A stretch of 55,796 nucleotides of DNA from Sulfurospirillaceae bacterium (GCA_028684065.1 JAQUGO010000012.1:1-55796), one strand, 5' to 3'. Positions 1 to 8,517 are shown, numbered from the stretch's first letter. The notes: generated by a model from the letters alone, not told the origin. Numbers and translations are program-made.

Positions 1-185
1 TGGGATTAAATTCTAAAGTTTATTTAGGAAGTGCTGAACTTGCAGCACTCTGCGCATTACTTGGAAGACTTCCTAGTGTGGAAGAATATATGAGTTTAGT
101 TCCTAAAAAGTTAGCGGGTAAAGTAGATAGTGTCTATAAATACCTCAATTTTAATCTCATTGAAGATTATCAACTCGCCAACTAA
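1..185 (+). CDS. acnB: Aconitate hydratase B, C-terminal end (partial)
   Basis: Only the last 60 or so codons are present; the first full codon begins at base 3 and the stop is at 183-185. The peptide contains [19 protein letters not shown], which matches the C-terminal end of bacterial AcnB, the TCA-cycle enzyme that isomerises citrate to isocitrate with a [4Fe-4S] cluster. The cluster cysteines and the catalytic domains lie outside the window. The identification rests on this one characteristic stretch. A hairpin follows 12 bases after the stop. Confidence 0.85.
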   Translation, partial: GLNSKVYLGSAELAALCALLGRLPSVEEYMSLVPKKLAGKVDSVYKYLNFNLIEDYQLAN

Positions 186-196
186 TACCTTCTTAG

Positions 197-226
197 GCCA
201 CCCTCTCTTTGGGTGGCTTGATCTTT
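197..226 (+). terminator. Probable terminator after acnB
   Basis: The arms GCCACCC (197-203) and GGGTGGC (211-217) are a perfect 7-bp inverted repeat around a 7-base loop, followed by TTGATCTTT. The T tract is interrupted, so termination may be incomplete and some transcripts may read into the slyD-like gene. Confidence 0.6.
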
Positions 227-234
227 ACATGTAA
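225..234. repeat. TTACATGTAA palindrome, copy 1
   Basis: A perfect 10-bp palindrome whose right end overlaps the Shine-Dalgarno sequence AAGGA (233-237) of the slyD-like gene. It is one of six exact copies in the window. Confidence 0.6.
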
Positions 235-242
235 GGACTCTA

Positions 243-713
243 TTGTATATTACAAAAAATAGTATGGTTACCCTTGACTATACCGTAACAGATGCCGATA
301 ATCATTTGATAGATAGTGGGGCAGAACCTATTGTCTACTTACACGGTGGTTATGGGTCCATCTTTGATAAATTAGAACATGCCCTTGAAGGTAAAACCAT
401 AGGTGAAAATGTTGTTGTTAAGCTGAATGCGAATGAAGCTTTCGGTGAATATCAAAATGATTTAGTATTAGTTGAACCTCGTAGTTCGTTTGATGATACC
501 ATAGCGGTTGATCAGCAAATTGAAATGATATATGGAAATGAAGAAGAAGATGCTATTAAAATTATTTATACTGTAACGGCTATTGAAGAAGATAGTGTTA
601 TTTTAGATGGAAACCATCCATTATCAGGTCTTAATATTATCTTTGATACTACAGTGATTGCGATTCGCAAAGCGAGTGAGCAAGAAATCAATGAGCATTT
701 AGATATTCTATAA
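243..713 (+). CDS. SlyD-like FKBP-type peptidyl-prolyl isomerase
   Basis: A 156-residue protein of the SlyD/FKBP family, which catalyses cis-trans isomerisation of proline peptide bonds and acts as a folding helper. The order MVTLDYTVTDADNHLIDSG, then the YLHGGYGSIFDKLEHALEG loop, then GENVVVKLNANEAFGEYQ is the usual FKBP half followed by the inserted-flap domain. The His/Cys-rich metal-binding tail of E. coli SlyD is absent, so a nickel-delivery role is not supported. A TTG start at 243 is chosen because AAGGA lies 5 bases upstream; an ATG at 264 is the alternative and has no comparable ribosome site. Confidence 0.85.
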   Translation: MYITKNSMVTLDYTVTDADNHLIDSGAEPIVYLHGGYGSIFDKLEHALEGKTIGENVVVKLNANEAFGEYQNDLVLVEPRSSFDDTIAVDQQIEMIYGNEEEDAIKIIYTVTAIEEDSVILDGNHPLSGLNIIFDTTVIAIRKASEQEINEHLDIL

Positions 714-720
714 GTAAACA

Positions 721-798
721 TGGTCGGAGCGACGTGATTCGAACACGCGACCTCTACCACCCCAAGGTAGCGCGCTAGCCAGGCTGCGCTACGCCCCG
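721..798 (-). tRNA. tRNA-Pro (anticodon GGG)
   Basis: Read on the minus strand, the acceptor CGGGGCG pairs with CGCTCCG, followed by discriminator A and an encoded CCA. The D arm is GCGC/GCGC, the anticodon stem CTACC/GGTAG encloses the loop TTGGGGT (anticodon GGG), and the T loop is TTCGAAT. All four stems close, with G-U wobbles only. The gene is convergent with the slyD-like gene, whose stop is only 7 bases away. A weak TAAAAT element (complement of 805-810) just upstream may be its -10 box. Confidence 0.95.
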
Positions 799-847
799 AC
801 GCATATTTTAAGTTTGGATTTTAACAAAGATAACCAAAAAGTTTTAT

Positions 848-853
848 TATAAT
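848..853 (+). promoter_or_regulatory. Probable -10 box for the radical SAM gene
   Basis: TATAAT at 848-853 lies 31 bases before the ATG at 885, between that gene and the divergent tRNA-Pro. No clear -35 hexamer is visible, as is usual for Campylobacterota sigma-70 promoters. Confidence 0.55.
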
Positions 854-884
854 GCGACCACATCAACTAAAGAATTAAAAGTAC

Positions 885-2396
885 ATGAAAAATATTATAC
901 TCACAACATTTAACGCACGTTTTACTCACACTGCTATTGGGCTTCGTTATTTATATGCCAACTTAGCGGAGCTGCAAGAAAGTGCAAAAATTATAGAATT
1001 TGTTATTAATACCAATATTGCAGATGCAGTTGAGTCGATTTTAGTGCACCAACCTAAGATAGTAGGTATTGGGGCTTATATTTGGAATGCCCGTGAAGTC
1101 CATGAATTTATCGAGATACTGAAAAAAGTTGCGCCCAATGTTATTATTGTTTTAGGAGGTCCAGAGGCAAGTTATCTCCCACATCGTGTCGATTTTAGTC
1201 AAGCTGATTTTATTATTCAGGGGGAGGGGGATATTGCTTTTTATGAATTGTCCAAGAATCTTTTAAAAGGAATAATTCCTAAAGATAAGATGATAAAAGC
1301 ACCTATGGTTGATATAAAAAACGTTGTTTTACCCTATGATTATTATAATGATGATGATATCAAACATCGATATTGCTATGTTGAAGCAAGCCGTGGATGT
1401 CCTTTTACATGTGAATTTTGTCTCTCTTCGATTGACAAAAAAGTACGTGATATTCCTATCGATATTTTTTTAGTAGAATTAGAAAAATTATGGCAAAGAG
1501 GAGTACGTAATTTTAAGTTTATTGATCGTACTTTTAATCTTAGTATTGCCTATGCCATACAAATATTAGATTTCTTTCTTGTAAAAGAGGGAGAGTATTT
1601 TGTTCATTTTGAAGTTGTACCTGATCATTTTCCTCAAGAACTCAAAGAGCGCATTGTTCGTTTTACACCTGCTTCACTGCAATTAGAAGTTGGGATTCAA
1701 ACATTGGATGCAGCTATTGCTAAAAACATTCATAGAAGACTGAATATTCCAAAAATCAAAGAAAATCTATTATTTTTAAGAGATCATACTAAAGCGCACT
1801 TACATGTGGATCTCATTGTTGGTTTACCAGGTGAGAGCATTGCAGGATTTGGTCAAAATCTAAATATGCTCTATGAAATGAGCCACTGTGAAATACAAAT
1901 CGGTATTCTTAAAAAGCTTTCTGGTACAACACTTTCACGTCATGATAATGATTTTGGAATGGTTTATTCAGATAACCCACCTTATGATATTTTACAAAAT
2001 GACTTAATTCCTTTTAATATGATGCAAAAGATGAAGCGCTTTGCACGCTTTTGGGATTTAGTCTACAACAGTGGTAATTTTAAAAAGACTTCATTACTTT
2101 TATGGAAGGATGATAATGTATTTGATAGCTTTTATGCTTTTAGCGAATGGCTTTATACACAAACACAATCAACTTGGCAAATCTCATTAGATCGTCTTGC
2201 TAACCTTCTTTATCGCTATCTTACAACAATTTTAGATAAAGAAGAAAACACTATTAAGACATGTATGATTGAGGATATTATGTGCGAACGTGGTCGAAAA
2301 TTACCTGCATTTTTACAAGAAAATCATCAAATAAAAGAGCCCAAAGAGTCAAATCTAAAGCTTAATAAAAGACAGTTAAAACACTCTTCTGTATAA
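885..2396 (+). CDS. B12-binding domain radical SAM protein
   Basis: The 503-residue protein has an N-terminal cobalamin-binding-like Rossmann domain (about 1-135, with VGIGAYIWNAREVHEF and VLGGPEASYLP), then a radical SAM domain with the cluster motif C172-x3-C176-x2-C179 in SRGCPFTCEFC, and a C-terminal helical extension resembling DUF4080. Such proteins cleave S-adenosylmethionine to a 5'-deoxyadenosyl radical; many B12-dependent members are methylases, but the substrate of this subgroup is unknown to me. The B12-binding histidine motif DxHxxG is not apparent, so real cobalamin binding is uncertain. The gene stands alone with its own promoter. Confidence 0.85.
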   Translation: MKNIILTTFNARFTHTAIGLRYLYANLAELQESAKIIEFVINTNIADAVESILVHQPKIVGIGAYIWNAREVHEFIEILKKVAPNVIIVLGGPEASYLPHRVDFSQADFIIQGEGDIAFYELSKNLLKGIIPKDKMIKAPMVDIKNVVLPYDYYNDDDIKHRYCYVEASRGCPFTCEFCLSSIDKKVRDIPIDIFLVELEKLWQRGVRNFKFIDRTFNLSIAYAIQILDFFLVKEGEYFVHFEVVPDHFPQELKERIVRFTPASLQLEVGIQTLDAAIAKNIHRRLNIPKIKENLLFLRDHTKAHLHVDLIVGLPGESIAGFGQNLNMLYEMSHCEIQIGILKKLSGTTLSRHDNDFGMVYSDNPPYDILQNDLIPFNMMQKMKRFARFWDLVYNSGNFKKTSLLLWKDDNVFDSFYAFSEWLYTQTQSTWQISLDRLANLLYRYLTTILDKEENTIKTCMIEDIMCERGRKLPAFLQENHQIKEPKESNLKLNKRQLKHSSV

Positions 2397-2398
2397 TA
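2393..2398 (+). promoter_or_regulatory. Probable -10 box for the DUF445 gene
   Basis: TATAAT preceded by TG lies across the stop codon of the radical SAM gene and 24 bases before the ATG at 2423. The DUF445 gene can therefore be transcribed independently. Confidence 0.5.
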
Positions 2399-2422
2399 GT
2401 AATTGACTAAAAAAGGAAAGAA

Positions 2423-3133
2423 ATGAAATTAGATAAAAGTTTATTAACCGATATAATTAGTATTGTACTCATTGGCAGTGCTTATATATTGCCAGATCCC
2501 TACAAGCATTGGTGCCTATTAACAGGTTTGTTTGCACTATCAGGAGCTTTTACAAATCAAATAGCCATACATATGCTTTTTGAAAAAGTACCACTTTTTT
2601 ATGGTAGTGGTGTTATTCAGCTACGTTTTGAGGCTTTTAAAGCTTCTATTAAAGACTTGATGATGTCTCAATTTTTCACGCAAGAACAATTAAATGATTT
2701 TTTTAGCAAAGAAGAACAGAAAATAGATTTAGCCCCTATTATTGAAAATACAGATTTTACTCCAGCTTACGATGCTTTGACTAAAACTGTTATGGAATCT
2801 TCCTTTGGTGGAATGCTAGGCATGTTTGGTGGAGTCAATGCCCTTGAAGGATTGAGAGCTCCTTTTAGCGAGAAATTAAAGCTTTCAATGCTTGAAATAA
2901 CAAAAAGTGATGCATTTAATCAAGAATTAGATAAAAACTTAAAAAATTCATCACTTAGTAGTGATATATTAGAATCTATTGAACGCATGATAGATAAGCG
3001 TTTAGAGGAGTTAACACCTATAATGGTCAAAGAAATTGTTCAAAATTTTATTAAAGAACATTTAGGTTGGCTTGTTGTTTGGGGTGGTTTTTTTGGTGGA
3101 CTTATTGGTTTAATTTCAGCTTTTATCGTCTAA
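2423..3133 (+). CDS. DUF445 family membrane protein
   Basis: A 236-residue protein with two membrane segments near the N terminus (about 7-24 and 30-50) and one at the very C terminus (about 215-236, LVVWGGFFGGLIGLISAFIV). The stretch GAFTNQIAIHMLFEKVPLF is the recognisable DUF445 signature (compare G-x-x-TN-x-x-AI-x-MLF). The middle is helical and probably extramembrane. The family has no assigned biochemical function that I know. It is shorter than most members, and AAGGAAAG upstream supports the start. Confidence 0.75.
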   Translation: MKLDKSLLTDIISIVLIGSAYILPDPYKHWCLLTGLFALSGAFTNQIAIHMLFEKVPLFYGSGVIQLRFEAFKASIKDLMMSQFFTQEQLNDFFSKEEQKIDLAPIIENTDFTPAYDALTKTVMESSFGGMLGMFGGVNALEGLRAPFSEKLKLSMLEITKSDAFNQELDKNLKNSSLSSDILESIERMIDKRLEELTPIMVKEIVQNFIKEHLGWLVVWGGFFGGLIGLISAFIV

Positions 3134-3158
3134 TCATAACAAGAATATATTTTATGTA

Positions 3159-3176
3159 TAATTATACGTATAATTA
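3159..3176. promoter_or_regulatory. 18-bp perfect palindrome in the trmA promoter
   Basis: TAATTATACGTATAATTA reads identically on both strands, lies 12 bases before the trmA-like ATG, and contains a -10-like TATAAT (3169-3174). Another TATAAT lies at 3157-3162. It could be an operator or simply two opposed AT-rich promoter elements. Confidence 0.45.
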
Positions 3177-3187
3177 ATAGGAGTTTT

Positions 3188-4291
3188 ATGGAATGTCGTT
3201 ATTTTGGGCAATGTGGAAGTTGTACATTGCATGCACTAAATTATAAAGAGCAGATTGAGTACAAAAAAAACAAGATTGCTTTACTTTTTGAGTCATTACA
3301 TGTGCAAGAGTTTGATTGCTTCACGTGCGAAGATTCTCATTATCGTAGCCGCGCAGAATTTCGTATTTGGCATGAGAAAGAGCACCTTAGCTATGCTATT
3401 GGTGGTATAGAAAAAAAAGAAACAGTGTGTATTGCACAATGTCCTAAAGTGGATATAAAAATATACCATTTAATGGAACCTTTGCTTAAAGTGATTGAAA
3501 AAAACAGTATGCTTAAAGAAAGGCTTTTTTCAATCGAGTTTTTAGTAACCGAAAAAGATGTATTGGTAACGATGATCTATCATAAACCATTATCCCAAGA
3601 ATGGGATGCTGCAGCTAATATGTTAGAATCTATGTTTAGTCTGCATGTTATTGGAAGAAGTCATAAAGTACAACGTATTCTTTCACAAAATTTTGTTGAA
3701 GACTGTGTACTTGTTGATGGTAAAACTTATATTTATCATGTTATTGAAGGTGGATTTTCACAACCCAATCGTGCTATTAATACACAGATGATTAATTGGG
3801 TTTATCGTCATTTAGATAATTGTCATGATCTTCTTGAACTCTATTGTGGCTATGGAAATTTCACGATTCCTTTAAGTCAAAAATTTCACAAAGTCTTAGC
3901 AACTGAAATTTCTAAATCCTCTATCAAATCGGCTCTTAAAAATTGTGAACTCAATCATGTAAGCCATATTGCATTTTTACGTATGAGTGCCGAAGAATTA
4001 ACATCTGCTTTAAAAAAAGAAAGGGAATTTAATAGGTTAAAAGATGTTAATTTAGATGCTTATACATTTAGTCATGTTTTTGTTGATCCACCACGTTCTG
4101 GTATGGATATACAAAGCTTGGCTTTCATTGCTCAATTTGAAACGATTATTTATATTTCATGTAATCCTATAACTCTAAAACGTGACTTAGAAATATTGAC
4201 ACAAGACTTCACTATTGAGCACTTTGCACTTTTTGATCAATTCCCGCATACAGAGCATATTGAATCAGGTGTTATACTCAAAAGAATCTAA
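3188..4291 (+). CDS. trmA: tRNA (uracil-5-)-methyltransferase with extra Cys cluster
   Basis: The 367-residue protein has the length and order of E. coli TrmA, which methylates uridine 54 in the tRNA T loop. Recognisable blocks are YRSRAEFRIWH, FSQPNRAINTQMINW, the SAM site LLELYCGYGNFTIPL, FVDPPRSGMD, the catalytic-cysteine block YISCNPITLKRDL, and the terminal block ALFDQFPHTEHIESGVIL. Unlike E. coli TrmA it begins with C3-x5-C9-x2-C12 and has C81 and C85, a pattern like the iron-sulfur site of RlmD. The TrmA-type C-terminal blocks argue for tRNA rather than rRNA as substrate. The gene ends in a shared terminator. Confidence 0.88.
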   Translation: MECRYFGQCGSCTLHALNYKEQIEYKKNKIALLFESLHVQEFDCFTCEDSHYRSRAEFRIWHEKEHLSYAIGGIEKKETVCIAQCPKVDIKIYHLMEPLLKVIEKNSMLKERLFSIEFLVTEKDVLVTMIYHKPLSQEWDAAANMLESMFSLHVIGRSHKVQRILSQNFVEDCVLVDGKTYIYHVIEGGFSQPNRAINTQMINWVYRHLDNCHDLLELYCGYGNFTIPLSQKFHKVLATEISKSSIKSALKNCELNHVSHIAFLRMSAEELTSALKKEREFNRLKDVNLDAYTFSHVFVDPPRSGMDIQSLAFIAQFETIIYISCNPITLKRDLEILTQDFTIEHFALFDQFPHTEHIESGVILKRI

Positions 4292-4316
4292 AGCCTTTAC
4301 TTGTGTTAAAGGCTTT
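4290..4316. terminator. Bidirectional terminator between trmA and chemoreceptor
   Basis: AAAGCCTTTA (4290-4299) and TAAAGGCTTT (4307-4316) form a perfect 10-bp stem with a 7-base loop and have A and T runs on both sides. It serves the convergent trmA-like gene and the minus-strand chemoreceptor gene, whose stop it touches. Confidence 0.8.
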
Positions 4317-5497
4317 TAAATTTTAAATTGATTTAGTCTACTGGATAGTTCAGTTGATTGATTAAGAAGCTCAGTTGAATCATTACTTAATGCATTTACA
4401 CCATCACTATTATGGGAAATAGTCTCATACATTTTATTGATATTGAAAATAATATGGGTTGTTTCTGTTGAAAGGTGTTTTGAAATAGAAGCTGCTTCAA
4501 GTGAAATATGTGAAGCATTCGTGATAACATTTTCAACAGTGCAAATATTTGTTTCTGCTTTTTGAGAATTCTCTGCAATTTTTTCAATAAAGCGATAGTT
4601 GTTTACCATTTCACTGCTGGCATTAATGATATTTTGAACGATGACACTAATAGTAGCATTGATTTCTGTAAGGCTTTTTTGCGTTCTTTCTGCAAGATTA
4701 CGTACTTCATCAGCTACGACAGCAAATCCTCGTCCATGTTCTCCTGCACGTGCCGCTTCAATAGCAGCATTTAGGGCTAGAAGATTTGTTTGGTCAGCAA
4801 TATCAGAGATAACTGTTAAAACATTCTTGACTTGATTAGCATCATTACTGAGTTGTGAAAGTTTATCGGAAGTTTGAGATTCAACTTCTGAAGCTTGTTG
4901 TATGTCTTGTACTAACATGCGTATCTCTTGTGCTGTTTCATTTAATGTTTGAGAAGCACTAAGAATATTATCACTTGCCTGATTGCTACTCTGTGTTGAG
5001 CGATCAAGCTCATTTTTTATAAAATCACCCAAGTCTTTTGTCTCTTTGGCCATTTTAAGTTCATCTCCAATTCTCTTTTCCATTTCATGAGTTATATTTG
5101 AAAAACGATTGGCCATCTTATAACTCTCTTGTGATGCAACAGTTGATGCTGTGACTGTAACGTGGATTTTATCTATAAATTTATTGATATTATCAGATAG
5201 CTCTGCAATCTCATCTTTTGATTGCAGTCTAATGCGTTTTGTCAAATCACCACTTCCTTGTGCCAAGTCGAGCGTAATAGTGGAAAGTGAGCCTATTGAA
5301 TTGGTAATACTGTTAACCATCACCATCGTAAAAATAAAAAAGAAAATCATACCCAGTAACGAACCTGCCATAAGAATATTTCTCTCTGTACCATCTAATA
5401 CAGAATAAACCAAGACGATGTTACCAAGAAATCCAAAAAGTGTTGAATAGGCTAAAATATAACCTTTTGTTTTAATTTTTATAGCATTGAGAAACAT
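4316..5497 (-). CDS. Methyl-accepting chemotaxis protein, no periplasmic sensor domain
   Basis: A 393-residue chemoreceptor. Two membrane segments (about 13-34 and 41-63) are separated by only some six residues, so there is essentially no periplasmic ligand domain. A HAMP-like segment follows (about 64-115, with [22 protein letters not shown]), then a long coiled coil whose hairpin tip (about 232-276) carries the conserved [20 protein letters not shown] and [12 protein letters not shown] sequences that contact CheA and CheW. Such architectures may sense within the membrane or via HAMP, or be driven by partner receptors; which applies here cannot be read from sequence. TGTTATAAT upstream gives it its own promoter. 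Confidence 0.93.
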   Translation of the reverse strand: MFLNAIKIKTKGYILAYSTLFGFLGNIVLVYSVLDGTERNILMAGSLLGMIFFFIFTMVMVNSITNSIGSLSTITLDLAQGSGDLTKRIRLQSKDEIAELSDNINKFIDKIHVTVTASTVASQESYKMANRFSNITHEMEKRIGDELKMAKETKDLGDFIKNELDRSTQSSNQASDNILSASQTLNETAQEIRMLVQDIQQASEVESQTSDKLSQLSNDANQVKNVLTVISDIADQTNLLALNAAIEAARAGEHGRGFAVVADEVRNLAERTQKSLTEINATISVIVQNIINASSEMVNNYRFIEKIAENSQKAETNICTVENVITNASHISLEAASISKHLSTETTHIIFNINKMYETISHNSDGVNALSNDSTELLNQSTELSSRLNQFKI

Positions 5498-5535
5498 TAA
5501 TTTTCCTTATAACTAGTTCATGTAAAATCGGATGG

Positions 5536-5544
5536 ATTATAACA
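5536..5544 (-). promoter_or_regulatory. Extended -10 box for the 393-residue chemoreceptor
   Basis: On the minus strand this reads TGTTATAAT, about 39 bases upstream of the ATG at 5497. No flagellar sigma-28 or sigma-54 pattern is visible. Confidence 0.5.
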
Positions 5545-5591
5545 CAAAAATTAAAAATAATATATGGATAATTAAGACAAAAGATTGACTT

Positions 5592-5600
5592 TGCTATACT
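5592..5600 (+). promoter_or_regulatory. Extended -10 box for CoA-binding protein and ilvA
   Basis: TGCTATACT lies 30 bases upstream of the ATG at 5631 and would drive the two-gene unit that includes threonine dehydratase. Confidence 0.55.
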
Positions 5601-5630
5601 TTTCTCTTTTATTATGAAAGGATAAAGTCT

Positions 5631-6068
5631 ATGGAATGCCTAATACCAAGTATTAATACAAATGATGGGAACAAATTAAAAGATATTTTTTCAACATGTA
5701 AACGCATTGCTATTGTTGGTCTTTCACCAGACCCTACAAAAGACAGCCATAAAGTTGCCAAATATTTACAAGAACATGGATTCAAAATTTATCCTATATA
5801 TCCCAAAGAAGATATGATCTTAGGTGAAAAAGTTTATCGTACGATAACAGAAATAACGGAACCTATTGATATGGTTGACATGTTTAGAAAAGCGGATATT
5901 GCCAATAGTCTTATTGAGGAGGTCATTCAAAGAGGCGATATTAAAGTCTTTTGGCTTCAATTGGGAATTGTTAATGATCCTGCATGTGAAATAGCACAAA
6001 AAAATGGGATTATTGCGGTTCAAAATAAATGTACAAAATTAGAATATGAAAGGTTACATCAACAATGA
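5631..6068 (+). CDS. CoA-binding (YccU-like) Rossmann protein
   Basis: A 145-residue single-domain protein of the CoA-binding family. The segment CKRIAIVGLSPDPTKDSHKVAKYL is its nucleotide-binding loop and KIYPIYPKEDMILGEKVYRTI the next strand and turn; VFWLQLGIVNDPACEIAQKNG and a late cysteine follow, as in YccU-type proteins. These resemble the CoA-binding domain of succinyl-CoA synthetase, but no enzymatic activity is established. It overlaps ilvA by 4 bases, so the two are almost certainly translationally coupled. Why a CoA-binding protein accompanies isoleucine synthesis is unknown. Confidence 0.85.
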   Translation: MECLIPSINTNDGNKLKDIFSTCKRIAIVGLSPDPTKDSHKVAKYLQEHGFKIYPIYPKEDMILGEKVYRTITEITEPIDMVDMFRKADIANSLIEEVIQRGDIKVFWLQLGIVNDPACEIAQKNGIIAVQNKCTKLEYERLHQQ

Positions 6069-7276
6069 TAGCTCTGAGTGAAATTGTCAAAGCAAAACGA
6101 CAAATTGAATCTGTTGTTAACAAAACACCATGCATTCTTGTTCCACTATTAAGTGAAGAAGTCGGTGCAAATGTTTATTTAAAAAAAGAAAATTTACAAA
6201 TTACAGGTGCCTACAAACTAAGAGGAGCTTATAATAAAATAGCATCATTGACTCAAGAAGAGCGTCAACGTGGAGTTATTGCTGCTAGTGCAGGCAATCA
6301 TGCACAAGGTGTAGCCTATAGTGCACGAAGTTTTAATATTACAGCTACTATTATTATGCCAGAAGCTACTCCTTTATTAAAAGTTACAGGAACAAAAGCT
6401 CTGGGTGCTGAAGTGATATTACAAGGTGATAATTATGATGAAGCTTATGCTTATGCTCTAACTTATGCACAAGAGCATAAGTTAACGTTTATTCACCCTT
6501 TTGAAGATGATAAAGTAATTGCAGGCCAGGGTACAATTGCACTCGAGATGCTTGATGAAATTAATGACCTCGATATTATTGTTATTCCTATTGGAGGGGG
6601 AGGGTTGATTAGTGGAATGAGTTCAGCTATCAAACAAATTGATCCTAATATTCGGGTTATTGGCGTCACAGCTACTGGTGCACCTGCTATGCATGACTCA
6701 TTTCATGCCAAAAAAGCACTCAATTCTCAAAGTGTGAGAACTATTGCAGATGGTATTGCTGTTCGTGATGTGAGCGAGTCAAATTTAGCAAATATTTTAG
6801 AATGTGTTGATGAAGTAGTACAAGTCGATGATGAAGAAATCGCTTCGGCTATTTTATTTTTATTAGAACGACAAAAATTAGTTGTAGAAGGTGGTGGAGC
6901 AGCAAGTGTTGCCGCTATTATGCATAGTAAGTTTAGTTTTGATAAAAATGCCAAAATAGGGGCTGTTTTAAGTGGTGGTAATATTGATGTACAAATGCTT
7001 TCCGTTATCATTGAAAAAGGTTTAATGAAATCTCATCGTAAAATGAAATTATTGATTACGCTGATTGACAAACCTGGTGCCTTAATGCGATTAACGGACT
7101 TATTTCGCAATGCCAATGCTAATATTATTCAGATTGACTATGATAGAACATCTACTCAATTATCTTATGGAGATGCAAAAATTACTATTGTATTAGAGAC
7201 AAAAGGTCTTGAACATCAAAAAACGATAAGAGAACTTTTAGGCAAAGCAGGGTATCCCTTTAAGGAAGAGTTATAA
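6065..7276 (+). CDS. ilvA: Threonine ammonia-lyase (threonine dehydratase)
   Basis: The 403-residue PLP enzyme converts threonine to 2-oxobutanoate and ammonia, the first step toward isoleucine. GAYKLRGAYNKIA (PLP lysine about K51), ASAGNHAQGVAYSA, and the glycine loop IPIGGGGLISGM are the canonical cofactor-binding blocks. A single ACT-like domain occupies about 328-403 (MKLLITLIDKPGALMRLTDL), giving the shorter form with one regulatory domain rather than the two-domain form of E. coli IlvA. Acetolactate synthase for the later steps is encoded at 36952-39117. The gene overlaps its upstream neighbour by 4 bases and ends in a hairpin. Confidence 0.93.
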   Translation: MIALSEIVKAKRQIESVVNKTPCILVPLLSEEVGANVYLKKENLQITGAYKLRGAYNKIASLTQEERQRGVIAASAGNHAQGVAYSARSFNITATIIMPEATPLLKVTGTKALGAEVILQGDNYDEAYAYALTYAQEHKLTFIHPFEDDKVIAGQGTIALEMLDEINDLDIIVIPIGGGGLISGMSSAIKQIDPNIRVIGVTATGAPAMHDSFHAKKALNSQSVRTIADGIAVRDVSESNLANILECVDEVVQVDDEEIASAILFLLERQKLVVEGGGAASVAAIMHSKFSFDKNAKIGAVLSGGNIDVQMLSVIIEKGLMKSHRKMKLLITLIDKPGALMRLTDLFRNANANIIQIDYDRTSTQLSYGDAKITIVLETKGLEHQKTIRELLGKAGYPFKEEL

Positions 7277-7284
7277 ACTCTTCC
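7264..7284. terminator. Terminator overlapping the ilvA stop codon
   Basis: GGAAGAGTT (7264-7272) and AACTCTTCC (7276-7284) form a perfect 9-bp stem with a 3-base loop containing part of the stop codon. It lies between the convergent ilvA and the 148-residue protein gene; flanking T runs are short. Confidence 0.6.
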
Positions 7285-7292
7285 CTTGGGAA

Positions 7293-7739
7293 TTAAATTT
7301 GTTCATAAGCGTTTAACAATCGCTCTCTGAGTGCATCAGCTAACATTTCACCATCAACACAATTCTCTTTAAGAAACAATTCCATGCCACTAAGAATTTC
7401 AAAAAGATCCGCTTCAATTTCTTGAGCACTTTTTTGTTTAGCCATTAAGGTCTCAAAAAAAACTAATTTACGAATATAATCCGAAAGTATTTCGAGTAAA
7501 GCAGATTCATTTTTACCTTCCAATAAAATATAATGACGATTTTCTATTATTTTGCTACTATCTATCTGGTTTTTAATTTCTCTTATCTCGTCTTGAATAA
7601 CAGCTGAAAATTTAGCATAACTAGAATAACCAGTGGAAGACTGTTTATTGTCCAAATTTTTAGTAACACGATTAATTTGTTTTGACATAATAATAGCAAC
7701 AAAACCTAAAATCATTAAAGCAGGAATAATTTGTTCCAT
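7293..7739 (-). CDS. Membrane-anchored protein of unknown function
   Basis: I do not recognise this 148-residue protein. It starts with one hydrophobic segment (about 3-19), a short basic stretch, then a mostly helical, acidic domain (about 45-148) with no cysteine motif or catalytic signature. Its SD sequence AAAGG overlaps a TTACATGTAA palindrome 9 bases upstream of the ATG. It lies just downstream of the amino-acid transporter genes on the same strand, with a 23-base gap after the ATPase gene, so it may be the last gene of that operon. Confidence 0.7.
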   Translation of the reverse strand: MEQIIPALMILGFVAIIMSKQINRVTKNLDNKQSSTGYSSYAKFSAVIQDEIREIKNQIDSSKIIENRHYILLEGKNESALLEILSDYIRKLVFFETLMAKQKSAQEIEADLFEILSGMELFLKENCVDGEMLADALRERLLNAYEQI

Positions 7740-7747
7740 AAATACCT

Positions 7748-7757
7748 TTACATGTAA
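7748..7757. repeat. TTACATGTAA palindrome, copy 2
   Basis: A perfect 10-bp palindrome. On the minus strand it continues directly into AAAGG, the ribosome binding site of the 148-residue protein gene, the same arrangement as at 225-234. Confidence 0.6.
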
Positions 7758-7762
7758 CGCGA

Positions 7763-8509
7763 TTAATGTGATAAAATTTGCTCTAAAAAAAGCTTTAGTC
7801 TATCAGATTCTGGATTTTTGAAAAAATTCTCAGGAGTGTTTTCTTCGACGATTTGTCCAGCATCCATAAAAATGATACGATCGGCAACTTTTTTCGCAAA
7901 TCCCATTTCATGAGTAACACACACCATGGTTTTATCTTCTTTCGCTAATTCTATCATAACATCTAAGACTTCTGCAACCATTTCAGGATCAAGTGCCGAA
8001 GTTGGTTCATCAAAGAGCATTATTTTAGGATTTTTACACAAACTTCTAGCAATAGCGACACGTTGCTGTTGTCCACCTGAAAGTTGATTAGGATATTTAT
8101 TAGCTTGCTCGGCTATATTAACACGCTCTAAATATTTCATTGCCATAGCATTTGCCTCTTTTCGAGGCATTTTTTTTACCCAAATAGGTGCTAATGTTAA
8201 ATTGTCTAAAATAGTGAGGTGAGGGAAAAGGTTAAAATGTTGAAAAACCATTGCTACTTCTTCACGAATAGCTTTAATTTTTTTAATATCATCGACTAGC
8301 TCTATACCATCAACAGAGATACTTCCCTCTTGAAACTCTTCAAGTCTATTGATGCAACGAATCAGTGTCGATTTACCTGAACCAGAAGGTCCACAGACAA
8401 CAATAATTTCACCTCTTTTGACGGTTAAATTAATGTCTTTTAAAACGTGAAAATCACCATACCATTTATTTAAATTTTTAATTTCGATTATTTCTTTATT
8501 TTCTTTCAT
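7763..8509 (-). CDS. aapP: Amino-acid ABC transporter ATPase
   Basis: A 248-residue ABC ATPase of the polar/general amino-acid class. Walker [10 protein letters not shown] is at about 40-48; the signature [18 protein letters not shown], Walker [17 protein letters not shown] and the switch histidine in VCVTHEMGF are intact. It powers uptake by the two permeases encoded immediately upstream (8-base and 2-base gaps). The symbol follows the AapJQMP system because both permeases are long and paired with an AapJ-type binding protein. Confidence 0.9.
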   Translation of the reverse strand: MKENKEIIEIKNLNKWYGDFHVLKDINLTVKRGEIIVVCGPSGSGKSTLIRCINRLEEFQEGSISVDGIELVDDIKKIKAIREEVAMVFQHFNLFPHLTILDNLTLAPIWVKKMPRKEANAMAMKYLERVNIAEQANKYPNQLSGGQQQRVAIARSLCKNPKIMLFDEPTSALDPEMVAEVLDVMIELAKEDKTMVCVTHEMGFAKKVADRIIFMDAGQIVEENTPENFFKNPESDRLKLFLEQILSH

Positions 8510-8517
8510 TTTCTATC

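Noticed and set aside
4562-5408. Plus-strand open frames opposite the chemoreceptor gene, and similar ones at 26748-27114 and 49718-50344
   Set aside because: The same shadow recurs opposite all three chemoreceptors because their signalling tips are nearly identical; it is not conserved coding.
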